NCBI GenBank assembly: GCA_031256755.1
Contig: JAIRPZ010000319.1
Coordinates: 1-34,200 of the forward strand
Direction: 5' to 3'
DNA length: 34,200 nt
From: Planctomycetaceae bacterium
GTDB taxonomy: Bacteria > Planctomycetota > Planctomycetia > Pirellulales > Thermoguttaceae
Part shown: in pieces, positions 9,605-19,132 of the stretch
Layout of the letters: each line of letters begins with the position of its first letter
Numbering within the stretch: position 1 is the first letter of the stretch
The notes under the pieces: model-generated
The model's input: the letters and a program-made list of their open reading frames with translations, nothing else
What the model was told of the DNA's origin: nothing
Databases searched by the model: none
Position numbers and translations under genes: made by a program

Positions 9605-10132
9605 ATGACCAACATTGACATCCTTTGGGCTCCGTGGCGAATGGCGTATATCACGGAAAATAAAGATTCTGCCGCAGAAAAGACCGCTGTCGCGGTCGGT
9701 CCGCATGCCGATCCGAAATGCTTTCTGTGTCAAGCCGTATTTGATGACGCGAATGACCGTACCCGATTCGTAATCCGGCGGACGGAATGGACTCTCTCGG
9801 TATTGAACCGCTTTCCGTACAACAACGGGCATATTCTTGTTGCACCGCGAAATCACTGCGGCAATCTTTCCGGTTTGACGGAAACGGAGAAAATCGAGTT
9901 GATCCGTGAAATTGACCGCTGGACGGAAATACTGACGCAGCACATGTCGCCGGACGGATTTAATATCGGTCTCAATCTTGGACATGCAGCAGGAGCCGGA
10001 TTGCCGGGGCATCTGCATTGGCACATCGTTCCCCGATGGAACGGCGACACGAATTATATGGCAACCATCGGTTCAACTCACGTTATTCCGCAGTCCCTCG
10101 AAGCACTTTGGACAATACTAACCGGAAAATGA
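9605..10132 (+). CDS. HIT (histidine triad) family hydrolase/phosphorylase-like protein
   Basis: FPYNNGHILVAPRNH and HIT motif GLPGHLHWHIVPRW; N-terminal ILWAPWRMAYI typical of AP4A-phosphorylase-like HIT proteins. ATG at 9605 preferred over 9536. Confidence 0.92.
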   Translation: MTNIDILWAPWRMAYITENKDSAAEKTAVAVGPHADPKCFLCQAVFDDANDRTRFVIRRTEWTLSVLNRFPYNNGHILVAPRNHCGNLSGLTETEKIELIREIDRWTEILTQHMSPDGFNIGLNLGHAAGAGLPGHLHWHIVPRWNGDTNYMATIGSTHVIPQSLEALWTILTGK

Positions 10133-10166
10133 CAGTCGCCCTAACCGCTACTGTTGCATCGTCGAG

Positions 10167-11408
10167 TTATACCGCATCCGATTCGGATTGACCATGTTTA
10201 GCAACGTGTGCGCCCCGCCGGGAGATACCGATCTGGACTTCCAGAAGCCGGTTGTTGCGATGCTTTTTGACTTCCTCCGGCACATCATCCGCATAGAGTT
10301 CCGCCGATTTCGTCCCCTTTCGCCCGCTGTACTTGAAAATGAAACTGTTACGGAACCGGCAATACTTCACGAGATCGACTGTCTGCTCAAATTCCGCATC
10401 CGTCTCTCCGCAAAAACCAACAATAAAATCGCTTGTCATCGTTGCACCGGGAACCGTTTCATAAATCTGATCCGTCATTTCCCGATACCGGGCGGAAGTG
10501 TAATGCCGGTTCATCCGCTGCAAAACCGTATCCGATCCGCTTTGTGCCGGCACGTGAAAATGTTTCACAACCTTCGGCAAATCCCGGACGGCTTGCAGTA
10601 AACGGTCATCAATTCCGAGCGGATAATTTGTTACAAAATCAATCTGTTGTACACCGGCAGTTTCCGAAGCAAGATAAAGCAAATCTGCTAATTTTGTTAT
10701 TTTGCCATTATTATTGTAACAATAAGAATTAACTGTTTGACCGATGAACGTGATTTTTGCTGCGCCGCCGTCTGCGAGAAGTTTGACTTCATTCAAAATA
10801 TCCTGCGGCGGACGACTTTGTTCAGGACCGCGGACATACGGCACAATACAGTAGGAACAAAACTGATTACAGCCGAACATAATGCGGACAAGTGACGGCG
10901 ATCCCGCCGCCGCAGGCATAAGCCCCCCGCGAATCATTCGTTCAGGATTATACAGCCGGAAACTTTCGATCACTTCATGATGTTTGCCGGCGTTACGCGG
11001 CAAACTGACACAAACACGTTGAAGAACAGAGGGCTTGCGTCCTCCGCTCTTGGCATCAAAAAGTTGCCGCACTGTTTCGGCAAGCACGTCCAGTTGACCG
11101 GGACCAAGAACAAGATCAGCATACGGTACACGCTGAAAAATCAGTTTCTGGTCTTTCTGCGCCATACAGCCGATGATGCCAAGAACACTGACCGGCTTTT
11201 GCTCTTTCCATTGTTTCAACCGACCGAGTGCGCTGTACACTTTGTCTTCAGCATGCTGCCGGACGCTGCACGTATTGAAAAGAATCACATCAGCATCGGT
11301 TATGCTGTCTGCCGGTTCCATACCGGAACGGATCAAGGCGGCACCGGCAAGTTCACTGTCCAATACGTTCATCTGGCAGCCGACCGTTTCGATATAAAAT
11401 TTCGGCAT
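10167..11408 (-). CDS. miaB: tRNA-2-methylthio-N6-dimethylallyladenosine synthase MiaB
   Basis: UPF0004 N-terminus (YIETVGCQMNVLDSE, NTCSVRQHAEDK, GCMAQ) and radical-SAM CNQFCSYCIVPYVRGPEQSRP. C-terminus stops at LLEVQIGISRRGAHVAKHGQSESDAV with no TRAM domain. Confidence 0.9.
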   Translation of the reverse strand: MPKFYIETVGCQMNVLDSELAGAALIRSGMEPADSITDADVILFNTCSVRQHAEDKVYSALGRLKQWKEQKPVSVLGIIGCMAQKDQKLIFQRVPYADLVLGPGQLDVLAETVRQLFDAKSGGRKPSVLQRVCVSLPRNAGKHHEVIESFRLYNPERMIRGGLMPAAAGSPSLVRIMFGCNQFCSYCIVPYVRGPEQSRPPQDILNEVKLLADGGAAKITFIGQTVNSYCYNNNGKITKLADLLYLASETAGVQQIDFVTNYPLGIDDRLLQAVRDLPKVVKHFHVPAQSGSDTVLQRMNRHYTSARYREMTDQIYETVPGATMTSDFIVGFCGETDAEFEQTVDLVKYCRFRNSFIFKYSGRKGTKSAELYADDVPEEVKKHRNNRLLEVQIGISRRGAHVAKHGQSESDAV

Positions 11409-11453
11409 GATCCTTTCGTGATTCGTGATGATTTCGGTCTGTTGCCTCTGCCG

Positions 11454-12632
11454 TTAATCCCGCTTATTGAGTTCATCATATTCAAGCCATACATTCGGGT
11501 CCGGCTCGTACAATGCCGCCTCCTCTGCGTTTTTCGGAGGAGTAAGCGGACGCACCACACGGAATCCGACGTAAGCAGCATCCGTAACCCACCAAATGCT
11601 TTGCGGATACTGCGGGTCTTGTGCTTTCCACGATGCTTCCGAAAACAATCGTCGGGCGGAACGCAAATTGGACGGCGCATCGTCTTCGCAGTTTCCGCCC
11701 CGCGCAATTTGACCGAATCCTTCTCCTGCCGCCGGTTTCACCGGTGCCGCAAACATACCGGGCTTCCGCTTGGAGTACGTGTCTTTGGCATACTGTTCCA
11801 GTACCCACTCCGACAAATTGCCGTGCATATCGTAAAGTCCCCAAGCATTCGGTTTTTTCGTTTTGATTTTGTGCGAGGCACCATCGCTGTTATCAAACCA
11901 CCACGCATAATCGCTGAGTTTATCGGCTTCACTGCCGAAAGAATAAGCCGTTGTTGATCCCGCCCGGCAAGCGTATTCCCATTCGGCTTCGGTCGGAAGA
12001 CGGTAATAACGCCCTGTCACCATTGTCAGCCATTTGCAGTACGTCTGAGCGCAGTAAAGCGTCATACCACTGGCGGGATAGCCGGTTTTACCGGCATTGT
12101 CATGACTGATAGAAGCAATATCGTAAGGGGCGGTCGGGGCTGCATGGGCATCGGCTGCTTTTTCTCTTTCCGATTCGGAACCTTTTTTTTGCCGCTGTTC
12201 CCGAAGAATTTTTAAGGCAAATTGTTTGAATTCGTCCCATGTTGTTTCATGTTCTTCGATCCAAAAGGGCTGCACGCTGATTTCGGTTTGCGGTCCCTCG
12301 TCGGCTTTCCGGTCTTCTTCGTCTTCGGGGCTGCCCATTTTGAATTTCCCTCCTTTGACGGGAATCATTTTGAACGTTTGTTCTGTGCCGGTGATTTTTT
12401 CGAGGTACGGCTTCATAACGGTTTCGTTGTCCGCTTCGGAATTCTCAACCGGGACCGGATTTTTCAGATAGTTCAGGGAGGGTTGAAAAAAAGGATTTTT
12501 CAAATTCCGTTCTCTTCGGAGATTTTTTTTCTCTGTTTTCGGGGCGGTGTCCTTTTTGTCTTCGGCAAAAAGTATACCGCCGAAGAGCAAGGGGAACAGA
12601 ACAACACAAGCAAAAAAGGATAAATTTTTCAT
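11454..12632 (-). CDS. Secreted formylglycine-generating enzyme (SUMF1/FGE-sulfatase) family protein
   Basis: MKNLSFFACVVLFPLLFGGILFAEDKK signal peptide; GGKFKMGSPEDEEDRKADEGPQ, YRLPTEAEWEYACRAGS, WGLYDMHGNLSEWV, ARGGNCEDDAPSNLRSARR, GFRVVR. ORF track extends to 13061 only because it reads through a tRNA gene. Confidence 0.93.
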   Translation of the reverse strand: MKNLSFFACVVLFPLLFGGILFAEDKKDTAPKTEKKNLRRERNLKNPFFQPSLNYLKNPVPVENSEADNETVMKPYLEKITGTEQTFKMIPVKGGKFKMGSPEDEEDRKADEGPQTEISVQPFWIEEHETTWDEFKQFALKILREQRQKKGSESEREKAADAHAAPTAPYDIASISHDNAGKTGYPASGMTLYCAQTYCKWLTMVTGRYYRLPTEAEWEYACRAGSTTAYSFGSEADKLSDYAWWFDNSDGASHKIKTKKPNAWGLYDMHGNLSEWVLEQYAKDTYSKRKPGMFAAPVKPAAGEGFGQIARGGNCEDDAPSNLRSARRLFSEASWKAQDPQYPQSIWWVTDAAYVGFRVVRPLTPPKNAEEAALYEPDPNVWLEYDELNKRD

Positions 12633-12834
12633 AACGACTGGTTCAAACGGAGGGTGACAGTAAAAGTGAAAACTCGTCGTCATTTTAACGGGTTTGGAAA
12701 TAATTGCAAGTTGGGAGGCTGGTTCGGTTTGGTCGTGTTCAGCAGCGAAAAATTCGGGCAGAAAAAAGAAGAATGCGTTGTTATGGTACAGCAGCCATGC
12801 TGTCAAACAATTTCGTGCAGTTTGATAAAAAGAA

Positions 12835-12920
12835 TGCCGAAAAGAGGACTTGAACCTCCACCCAGTGTTAACCGGACTAGGACCTGAACCTAGCGCGTCT
12901 GCCAGTTCCGCCATTTCGGC
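12835..12920 (-). tRNA. tRNA-Leu (anticodon CAG), no encoded CCA
   Basis: GCCGAAA...TTTCGGCA acceptor stem; ATGGCGGAACTGGCAGACGCG D-arm; CTAGG-TTCAGGT-CCTAG anticodon arm; long variable arm; GGTTCAAGTCC T-arm region. Confidence 0.95.
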
Positions 12921-12930
12921 AAGGAAAAGT

Positions 12931-12958
12931 ATTGTAGCATATTTTCTCTCTTCAGCAA
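12931..12958 (-). promoter_or_regulatory. Promoter of tRNA-Leu
   Basis: Minus strand TTGCTG - 16 nt - TACAAT about 11 nt upstream of the tRNA 5' end. Confidence 0.5.
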
Positions 12959-13037
12959 GAGGGCATGTTTGCTGCCTTGTTCCTGCCTGTATATTGAGAG
13001 CGTTCCCGTTTTCGGCGGACTGTCGTATAATACCGCC

Positions 13038-13877
13038 ATGCCTCCCTGTGAAATTGCCCAAATTATTTCCGACTCCGGTGTTGCCAAAGCGGCAAAGTCC
13101 GCCGCCGCTCTGTTCATTCTCGGCATCCTTGCCGGTGTTTATATCGCTTTTGCTTCCGAAGGTTCCACAATGGCAGCCTTCAATCTGCTGGCAAAACCGG
13201 AGACCTTCGGTCTGGGACGATGTCTCGCCGGTGCGATTTTCCCCGGCGGATTAATGCTCGTTGTCATTGCCGGCGGAGAATTATTCACCGGTAATACAAT
13301 GATGCTTCTGCCGCTGTGTCAACACCGCATCAACATTTTCGGCATGCTGCGGAATTGGTGCATCGTTTATCTCGGCAATCTTGCCGGTTCCCTTTTCGTT
13401 GCCTTTTTGATTTATCAGTCGGGACAACTCAACGGCGGAAATGCGCTGCTCGGCGGAATGACGATCAAAATTGCAGCGGCAAAATGCGGTCTAACATTTA
13501 TGGAAGCGTTTTCACTCGGTATTCTGTGCAATTGGCTTGTCTGTTTAGCGGTATGGATGGCAGCCGCCGCAAAAGACGTTGCCGGCAAAATCTTTGCGGT
13601 TTATTTCCCGATTTGGCTTTTCATTACGTCCGGCTTCGAACACTCCGTTGCGAATATGTATTACATTTCCGCCGGTCTTTTTGCGGCAGCAAATCCGGTA
13701 TGGCGGGAATCCGCCATGACTGTTGCAAAACCGGAGATGCTGTCGGCATTGACATGGTCAAACTTTTTTACGGCAAATCTTTTGCCGGTCACACTCGGCA
13801 ATATTGTCGGCGGCGGTCTCTTTGTCGCACTCGCCTACGGTTTCGCCTGCAACGCTTTTTCCTTAAAAAATGAGTAA
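13038..13877 (+). CDS. Formate/nitrite transporter (FNT) family channel
   Basis: Hydrophobic ORF with LAGVYIAFASEGST, LVVIAGGELFTGNTMM, NWLVCLAVWMAAAAKDVAGKIFAVYFPIWLFITSGFEHSVANMYYI and TLGNIVGGGLFVALAY, matching the FocA/NirC pattern. Confidence 0.95.
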   Translation: MPPCEIAQIISDSGVAKAAKSAAALFILGILAGVYIAFASEGSTMAAFNLLAKPETFGLGRCLAGAIFPGGLMLVVIAGGELFTGNTMMLLPLCQHRINIFGMLRNWCIVYLGNLAGSLFVAFLIYQSGQLNGGNALLGGMTIKIAAAKCGLTFMEAFSLGILCNWLVCLAVWMAAAAKDVAGKIFAVYFPIWLFITSGFEHSVANMYYISAGLFAAANPVWRESAMTVAKPEMLSALTWSNFFTANLLPVTLGNIVGGGLFVALAYGFACNAFSLKNE

Positions 13878-14904
13878 CCATTCAGCAATCCCTTTGTTTT
13901 GTCTGTTTGCGGCTTACCATGCCACGTTTTGTCCTGCTTCGTATACGGCAGCGGCAGACACGCCGACCGGCTCGCTTGAAGTCCGCCGGACACTGCGGGA
14001 TATACCGGTTGAAACCGAAGAAATCCGCATTGACGAAACAACGGGGGGACCACTGCGGCGTTATAAAGTCCAAACGGAACACTATGAAATTATTTGCTGC
14101 AATGCCGGCTACGGAACGGATGCCGGAAAACAATTAGAACATCTTTATTCATGCTGGCAGACGCTTTTCAATCAATATCTTACGGAAAAAAATCCGGCAA
14201 AACACACTGCTGAAGAAAAAGAGAACAAAAAGAACAATGATCAACGGTTTCGTGTCGTTATTTTTTGCGATCAACAGGATTACCGAAAAAATATGGCTGC
14301 ACGATTCCCTGCCGCCTCCCGAACTAACGGATTTTACGCGCCGCCGCAGCCGGATAAGCCGTCGGCAATCTATTGCTTTCCGCAGGAACCGTCCGATAAA
14401 AATGTTTCTCCGGCGGCAAGAAAAGTGCTTTTTCACGAAGGAACACATCAAATTCTGACAGAATGTTTCCAAAAACCGAAGCAAAAGCCGGCAGACATTC
14501 CGAACAATTTTTGGCTTGTTGAGGGTGCTGCTCTTTTCATGGAAACGCTGAAAATCGAAGACAAACAATACCGTACCGGCGATCTTTTCGATAACCGTCT
14601 TTATGCAGCGAAAATTTATCACTTCGAGCGTCATTTTCGTTTGCCGATCCGGCAAATGACCGCAATGAATAGAGTACAGATTCAAACAAGCCCGGACATT
14701 GTGAAAATTTATGATCAATCGGCAGCCCTTTTTTACTGGCTGATGTTTGCCGAAAACGGTCGTTACCGCAAGCCGCTGTTTGAATTGATCCGGCATGTGC
14801 ATCAGGGAAAATCAAAACCGGAGGCGTTGAGTACTTTAACAGAACGGTCGTTTTCCGATTTGGACAAGCAATATGCGGAATTTCTCAAAACCGTACCGGA
14901 ATAG
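13870..14904 (+). CDS. Putative secreted metallopeptidase-like protein (DUF1570-like)
   Basis: Signal-like N-terminus; HEGTH (HExxH) in VLFHEGTHQILTECF with downstream NNFWLVEGAALFME. Start overlaps the FNT stop. Confidence 0.7.
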   Translation: MSNHSAIPLFCLFAAYHATFCPASYTAAADTPTGSLEVRRTLRDIPVETEEIRIDETTGGPLRRYKVQTEHYEIICCNAGYGTDAGKQLEHLYSCWQTLFNQYLTEKNPAKHTAEEKENKKNNDQRFRVVIFCDQQDYRKNMAARFPAASRTNGFYAPPQPDKPSAIYCFPQEPSDKNVSPAARKVLFHEGTHQILTECFQKPKQKPADIPNNFWLVEGAALFMETLKIEDKQYRTGDLFDNRLYAAKIYHFERHFRLPIRQMTAMNRVQIQTSPDIVKIYDQSAALFYWLMFAENGRYRKPLFELIRHVHQGKSKPEALSTLTERSFSDLDKQYAEFLKTVPE

Positions 14905-14946
14905 CACCGCTGATGCCGCCGTCAAAATTTATCTATTCTGCCGATA

Positions 14947-14975
14947 TTGACAGCAAAAGCGTGATAGCGTAAAAT
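14947..14975 (+). promoter_or_regulatory. Sigma70-like promoter of the YhaN-like gene
   Basis: TTGACA (14947-14952) - 17 nt - TAAAAT (14970-14975), upstream of ATG 15028. Confidence 0.6.
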
Positions 14976-15027
14976 GGGCAATATACACAAAAAATGCCAT
15001 TTATTTCCCCTACTTCCTGTTTTCTCT

Positions 15028-18000
15028 ATGAAGATTACGTCCCTTGAAATCGAGCGTTTCGGTCTCTGGTCGGGGCTTACCCTTCCGCAATTGACGGACG
15101 GAATCAATGTTTTTTACGGAGCAAACGAAGCCGGAAAGTCCACCATCCTTGAATTTATCCGCTCCGTTCTCTACGGTTTCGGCAGCGACCGGCAGCGGTT
15201 CGTGCGAAAACCTTTGGCCGCAGCGGACGGTTCGGCTGCTGTCCGGCTTGTCCATGCTTCGCCTCTTGTTATTTCCGGCGGAGTTCTGCAAATGGAATCC
15301 CCCAGCGGGCAATATACCCTGCGCCGAATGTTCATTCCCGACCGAACCGGCAATGAAGACCAGATCAACATTCAAACCGAAGACGGAAGCAAACAGGGGT
15401 CTCAATTTCTCCGTGTTCTTGTTGCCGGTGTGGACGAACAAACGTTCAACAACGTCTTTGCTATCGGTCTCGATGAACTCCAGAAACTGGCTTCGCTGAA
15501 CGATACCGAAGCCGCCGAAATGCTTTTTCGGTTAAGTGTCGGCATTGACCGCGTCTCCATTGTCGATACGATTCGGGAACTTTCCGCCCGGCGGAATAAA
15601 ATTCTGAACATTGCCGAAACCGAAAGCAAGCCGTCGCAGTTAACGCAACTCCTTCATCAACGGGAAAAAATTGTTACGGAAATTGCCGAAACCAAACTGC
15701 TTGTCCGGCAGTATATTCAAATCCGAAACGAACTGCGGATTGTTGACCGGACTGCCGCCGGTTATGAAGAGGACTGCCATAAACTGCAAAAAGAAAAGAT
15801 TTTGTACGAAATTGCAAAAAATGCAGAACCGATATGGATCCGCCGTGATCAAATCCGTGACGAAATTGCGGCGATGGGAACCGTTGCCGCCGTTTCGGAA
15901 GAAGCGGTCAAACAGTTAACCGGCATTGAAAATGAACTGGCGGAACGGAAAGCCGCTTACGAAAAAGTAAAGACAGAGTTCCAAAAAGCGAAAAAAACCG
16001 CCGCTGAATTGCCGGTGAGCGAAAAAATTGTTAAACTTGCTCCGCGAATCGAAATTCTTCTTGAAGAAGAGCCGCGGATTATTGAACTCGATCAGGAAAT
16101 TATCACCCTTGAAAAAGAGGTCGAAAAATATAATTCCCAAATCGCTGCCGAAGAGACGCAAATCCGAAAAGGACATTATCCGCTGCCGAAAACAGATATT
16201 TCTGCGGCGGAATTGGAACCGTCAGATTCCGTCCTTTCCGGTTCTGCCGCCCGGTATCATGGTTCTGCCGAAATGATTCAGTCCGGCGTTTTGGAAGAAT
16301 ACCGGACTTATGCCAAAGCGGTAAACCGGTCGAAAAAAATGCTCTCGAAAATGCAGGATCGTTTCACCGATTTGCAGCATAAAGCGAAGGAATTGAACGA
16401 GCGTATGAAAGCGGAATCAGCAAAACGGGGAACGCCGAATTTAACCGAAGCCCTGACAAAGGCGACCGACATGGTGCAGCAACTCCGCCGCCGTCAAAGT
16501 ATCGGACAGCAAATGAACGAAATGCTTCTCCGGCATAAGGAACTCCGCCGCATCAATACTTTTTTGCTGCAAAATCAGGCACTGCCCGGCTGGATGATCG
16601 GACTGATTGTGCTTGCCGGTCTTGCCGGTGCCGCCTGTATCGGGCTTGGCTGCATCAAAATTGACGCTCTTGATCCGAAATTGTCGCCGGTGATGATCGT
16701 TCTCGGCTGTGTGATGATCGGTTCGTCCATTGCGTTCAAAAAATTCTCCGAAAAGAACAACGCCAAAAAATTAGAAGAAAATCAGCGGCAACTCGGTTTT
16801 CTGTCTTCGCAGATTGAGCAGGCCAAACAGGAAGTTGCTGCGGTTGATACCCGTTTCCCTGCCGCCGGATCGGCAACGATTGAGATGCGGCTGCAAGAAG
16901 CCCAGCAGGAACAGGCAACGCTCGAAAAGTTAATACCGGCGGACGCACAGCGGACGGAAACCAACCGGAGGCTGAAACTTGCCGAAACACGGTTGCAGGA
17001 AGCGAAAGAACAAAATACTTCGGCCGTGAAACATTGGAACGATTGGCTGCGGCGCACCGGTCTGCCGCACGACTGGACACCGGCACGCATCAAAGATTAC
17101 ATTGACCATTGCGATGTTCTCGGCGATTTGCGGAAAGAAATTGAAAAACGCAGCGACCTGCTTCGTCAGCGGATCAAAGATATTAAAATGCTCACGAACC
17201 GGATCGATCATTTGGTCAGTGAGATCAATTTGAACGTGCCGGACGGTGAAAGTTACGTTCAGATTTTTGCCCGGATACGGAAACGTCTTGAAGAAAATAA
17301 CGCTGCCGTACAAAAGCGTACCAAGTTCATTGCCGGCATCAAAGCATTCCGCAGAATGCGCCGTAAAGTTGAGTCCGATTTAGACAAGGCAAAAGATAAA
17401 GAAAAGGATATTCTCCGCAAATTCGGTGTGAAAACACCGGAAGAATTGCAGACGCTGCACCGCCGGTATTTACAGTACCGCCGGCTGCTGACGCAGGAGC
17501 AGGGGATTCAGCGGGAACTCGATGCCGCAATCGGTAATTTTTGTACAGAAAAGATGATCGGCAATCTTTTGGAACCGCGCATTGCAAGAAGATTATTGGA
17601 ACAAAAAGCCGAAGCGGAACAAATCCGGCAGATGAATGCGGAAGAAAAAGTGGAACTGCCGGACAATTCTTTCGCCGAAGAATTAGCGGCACTCGAACCG
17701 CTGCCGCCGCTTGACGATCTGCTGAAAGAAACAGTCAAACGGATCGAAGCGGCATCCGCCCGGCTGCACGGAGAATTGCAGATGCGGGGGCAACTGACGG
17801 AACAATTAAAGCAGATGACCGAAGACCGGACACCCGTCTTGAAACAGCGGGAACTTGCCGTGATCAATGAAAAAATCCGGTCGGCTATTTACGATTGGCA
17901 GGTGTATGCGGTTTGTGCGCGGATGCTGGATGAAATCCGCACGGCTTATGAGCGCGACCGGCAGCCGAGAACGCTTTCTGAAGCATCGGAATTATTGAAA

Positions 18001-18627
18001 CAATTAACGGACGAAAAGTATCACCGGATTTGGACACCGCTCGGCGAAGAGACGCTGCTGGTTGACGACAAGAACGGCCATACGTTTGATGTTTCGTGGC
18101 TTTCGCGGGGAACGCGGGAACAGTTATTCATTGCACTGCGGCTGGCGTTGGCTTCGGAGTTTGCCCGGCACGGTTCGATTTTGCCGATTATTCTGGACGA
18201 CGTGCTGGTTAATTTTGATTCCCGCCGGGCGTGGACGGCGATTCAGGTATTATTAGATGTTGTCCGGCAGGGACAAGGCAGGCAGATTTTGCTGTTCACG
18301 TGCCATAAACACGTATGCCGTATGTTCCAAAAGATGGACATACCGGTTCGGATATTGCCGCCGGTGGAAGAGCCGTCACAGCCGATTCGGGTATTGCTTC
18401 CGCGTTCTGTTTTGGAAAAGCGTCAACGCCGCCGTCTTCGGAAGCGTGAGCGGAAGGCGGTGCAGGAGCGGGAACAGCGGATTGCGGAAGAATTGGCGGC
18501 AAGAGAAGAGCAGATTCGGCTGGATGCTGTTCGGCAGGCGGAGGTGCAGCGTTTGGTACTGCAAATGCAGCAGCAGGCAACCGCCGAAAAAGCCGTTGAA
18601 GCGGAACAGCAAAATCATAAACGCTAA
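15028..18627 (+). CDS. YhaN/Rad50-like AAA ATPase with coiled coil and internal membrane hairpin
   Basis: Start MKITSLEIERFGLWSGLTL; Walker A GANEAGKSTILEFIRSVLYGF; long heptad regions; two hydrophobic helices (MIGLIVLAGLAGAACIGLGCI, LSPVMIVLGCVMIGSSIAF); C-terminal LSRGTREQLFIALRLAL signature and LPIILDDVLVNFD Walker B. Confidence 0.9.
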   Translation: MKITSLEIERFGLWSGLTLPQLTDGINVFYGANEAGKSTILEFIRSVLYGFGSDRQRFVRKPLAAADGSAAVRLVHASPLVISGGVLQMESPSGQYTLRRMFIPDRTGNEDQINIQTEDGSKQGSQFLRVLVAGVDEQTFNNVFAIGLDELQKLASLNDTEAAEMLFRLSVGIDRVSIVDTIRELSARRNKILNIAETESKPSQLTQLLHQREKIVTEIAETKLLVRQYIQIRNELRIVDRTAAGYEEDCHKLQKEKILYEIAKNAEPIWIRRDQIRDEIAAMGTVAAVSEEAVKQLTGIENELAERKAAYEKVKTEFQKAKKTAAELPVSEKIVKLAPRIEILLEEEPRIIELDQEIITLEKEVEKYNSQIAAEETQIRKGHYPLPKTDISAAELEPSDSVLSGSAARYHGSAEMIQSGVLEEYRTYAKAVNRSKKMLSKMQDRFTDLQHKAKELNERMKAESAKRGTPNLTEALTKATDMVQQLRRRQSIGQQMNEMLLRHKELRRINTFLLQNQALPGWMIGLIVLAGLAGAACIGLGCIKIDALDPKLSPVMIVLGCVMIGSSIAFKKFSEKNNAKKLEENQRQLGFLSSQIEQAKQEVAAVDTRFPAAGSATIEMRLQEAQQEQATLEKLIPADAQRTETNRRLKLAETRLQEAKEQNTSAVKHWNDWLRRTGLPHDWTPARIKDYIDHCDVLGDLRKEIEKRSDLLRQRIKDIKMLTNRIDHLVSEINLNVPDGESYVQIFARIRKRLEENNAAVQKRTKFIAGIKAFRRMRRKVESDLDKAKDKEKDILRKFGVKTPEELQTLHRRYLQYRRLLTQEQGIQRELDAAIGNFCTEKMIGNLLEPRIARRLLEQKAEAEQIRQMNAEEKVELPDNSFAEELAALEPLPPLDDLLKETVKRIEAASARLHGELQMRGQLTEQLKQMTEDRTPVLKQRELAVINEKIRSAIYDWQVYAVCARMLDEIRTAYERDRQPRTLSEASELLKQLTDEKYHRIWTPLGEETLLVDDKNGHTFDVSWLSRGTREQLFIALRLALASEFARHGSILPIILDDVLVNFDSRRAWTAIQVLLDVVRQGQGRQILLFTCHKHVCRMFQKMDIPVRILPPVEEPSQPIRVLLPRSVLEKRQRRRLRKRERKAVQEREQRIAEELAAREEQIRLDAVRQAEVQRLVLQMQQQATAEKAVEAEQQNHKR

Positions 18628-18721
18628 AAGGCAGAGACGTTGCCGCCGGTGAGATATCGCCCTCTTCCTTTTTATCCGTTTTCCCGTATCATGGACGGCA
18701 TTGACTTTTTAGCAGTATCCG

Positions 18722-19129
18722 ATGGAAACGAAACCGCTGAATTACGTGATGCATCAAGTTACCGATCAGAAATGGACGGTTGCCGTTCTTCTCTTGGCAG
18801 AATCCGGCTTTTTGCTGACCGTATGGAATTGCGACGGCTGGATTTCGGTCTTGTCCGCTTTTTTTCTGCTTTCTGCGGTCGTTTGGCATGTGTTTGTGCC
18901 GGTCAGATTCGAAATCAATTCCAGCGGCATTATCCGGTCTGTTTTCGGAAGAAAATGGTTTGTCAGTTGGAAAGACATTCGTGCCTATCAAATCAGACGC
19001 AACGGACTGCTGCTTTTACCGCAAAAGGAACGTTTCCCGCTGGAACCGCTGAATGCATTTTTCCTGCCCGTTCCGAAAGATTTAATGACAGCCGTCCTTT
19101 ATCGGTTCCGGCTGCTTGCCGGAGAATAA
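18722..19129 (+). CDS. Small membrane protein, bacterial PH-domain-like
   Basis: Two hydrophobic helices followed by FEINSSGIIRSVFGRKWFVSWKDIRAYQIRRNGLLLLPQKERFPL. Compatible with the flanking genes on the same strand. Confidence 0.6.
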   Translation: METKPLNYVMHQVTDQKWTVAVLLLAESGFLLTVWNCDGWISVLSAFFLLSAVVWHVFVPVRFEINSSGIIRSVFGRKWFVSWKDIRAYQIRRNGLLLLPQKERFPLEPLNAFFLPVPKDLMTAVLYRFRLLAGE

Positions 19130-19132
19130 TAT

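Noticed and set aside
12633-13061. N-terminal extension of the FGE/SUMF1 ORF in the track (535 aa)
   Set aside because: It reads through tRNA-Leu (EMAELADALGSGPSPVNTGWRFKSSF is translated tRNA). The real start is the signal peptide MKNLSFF at 12632.
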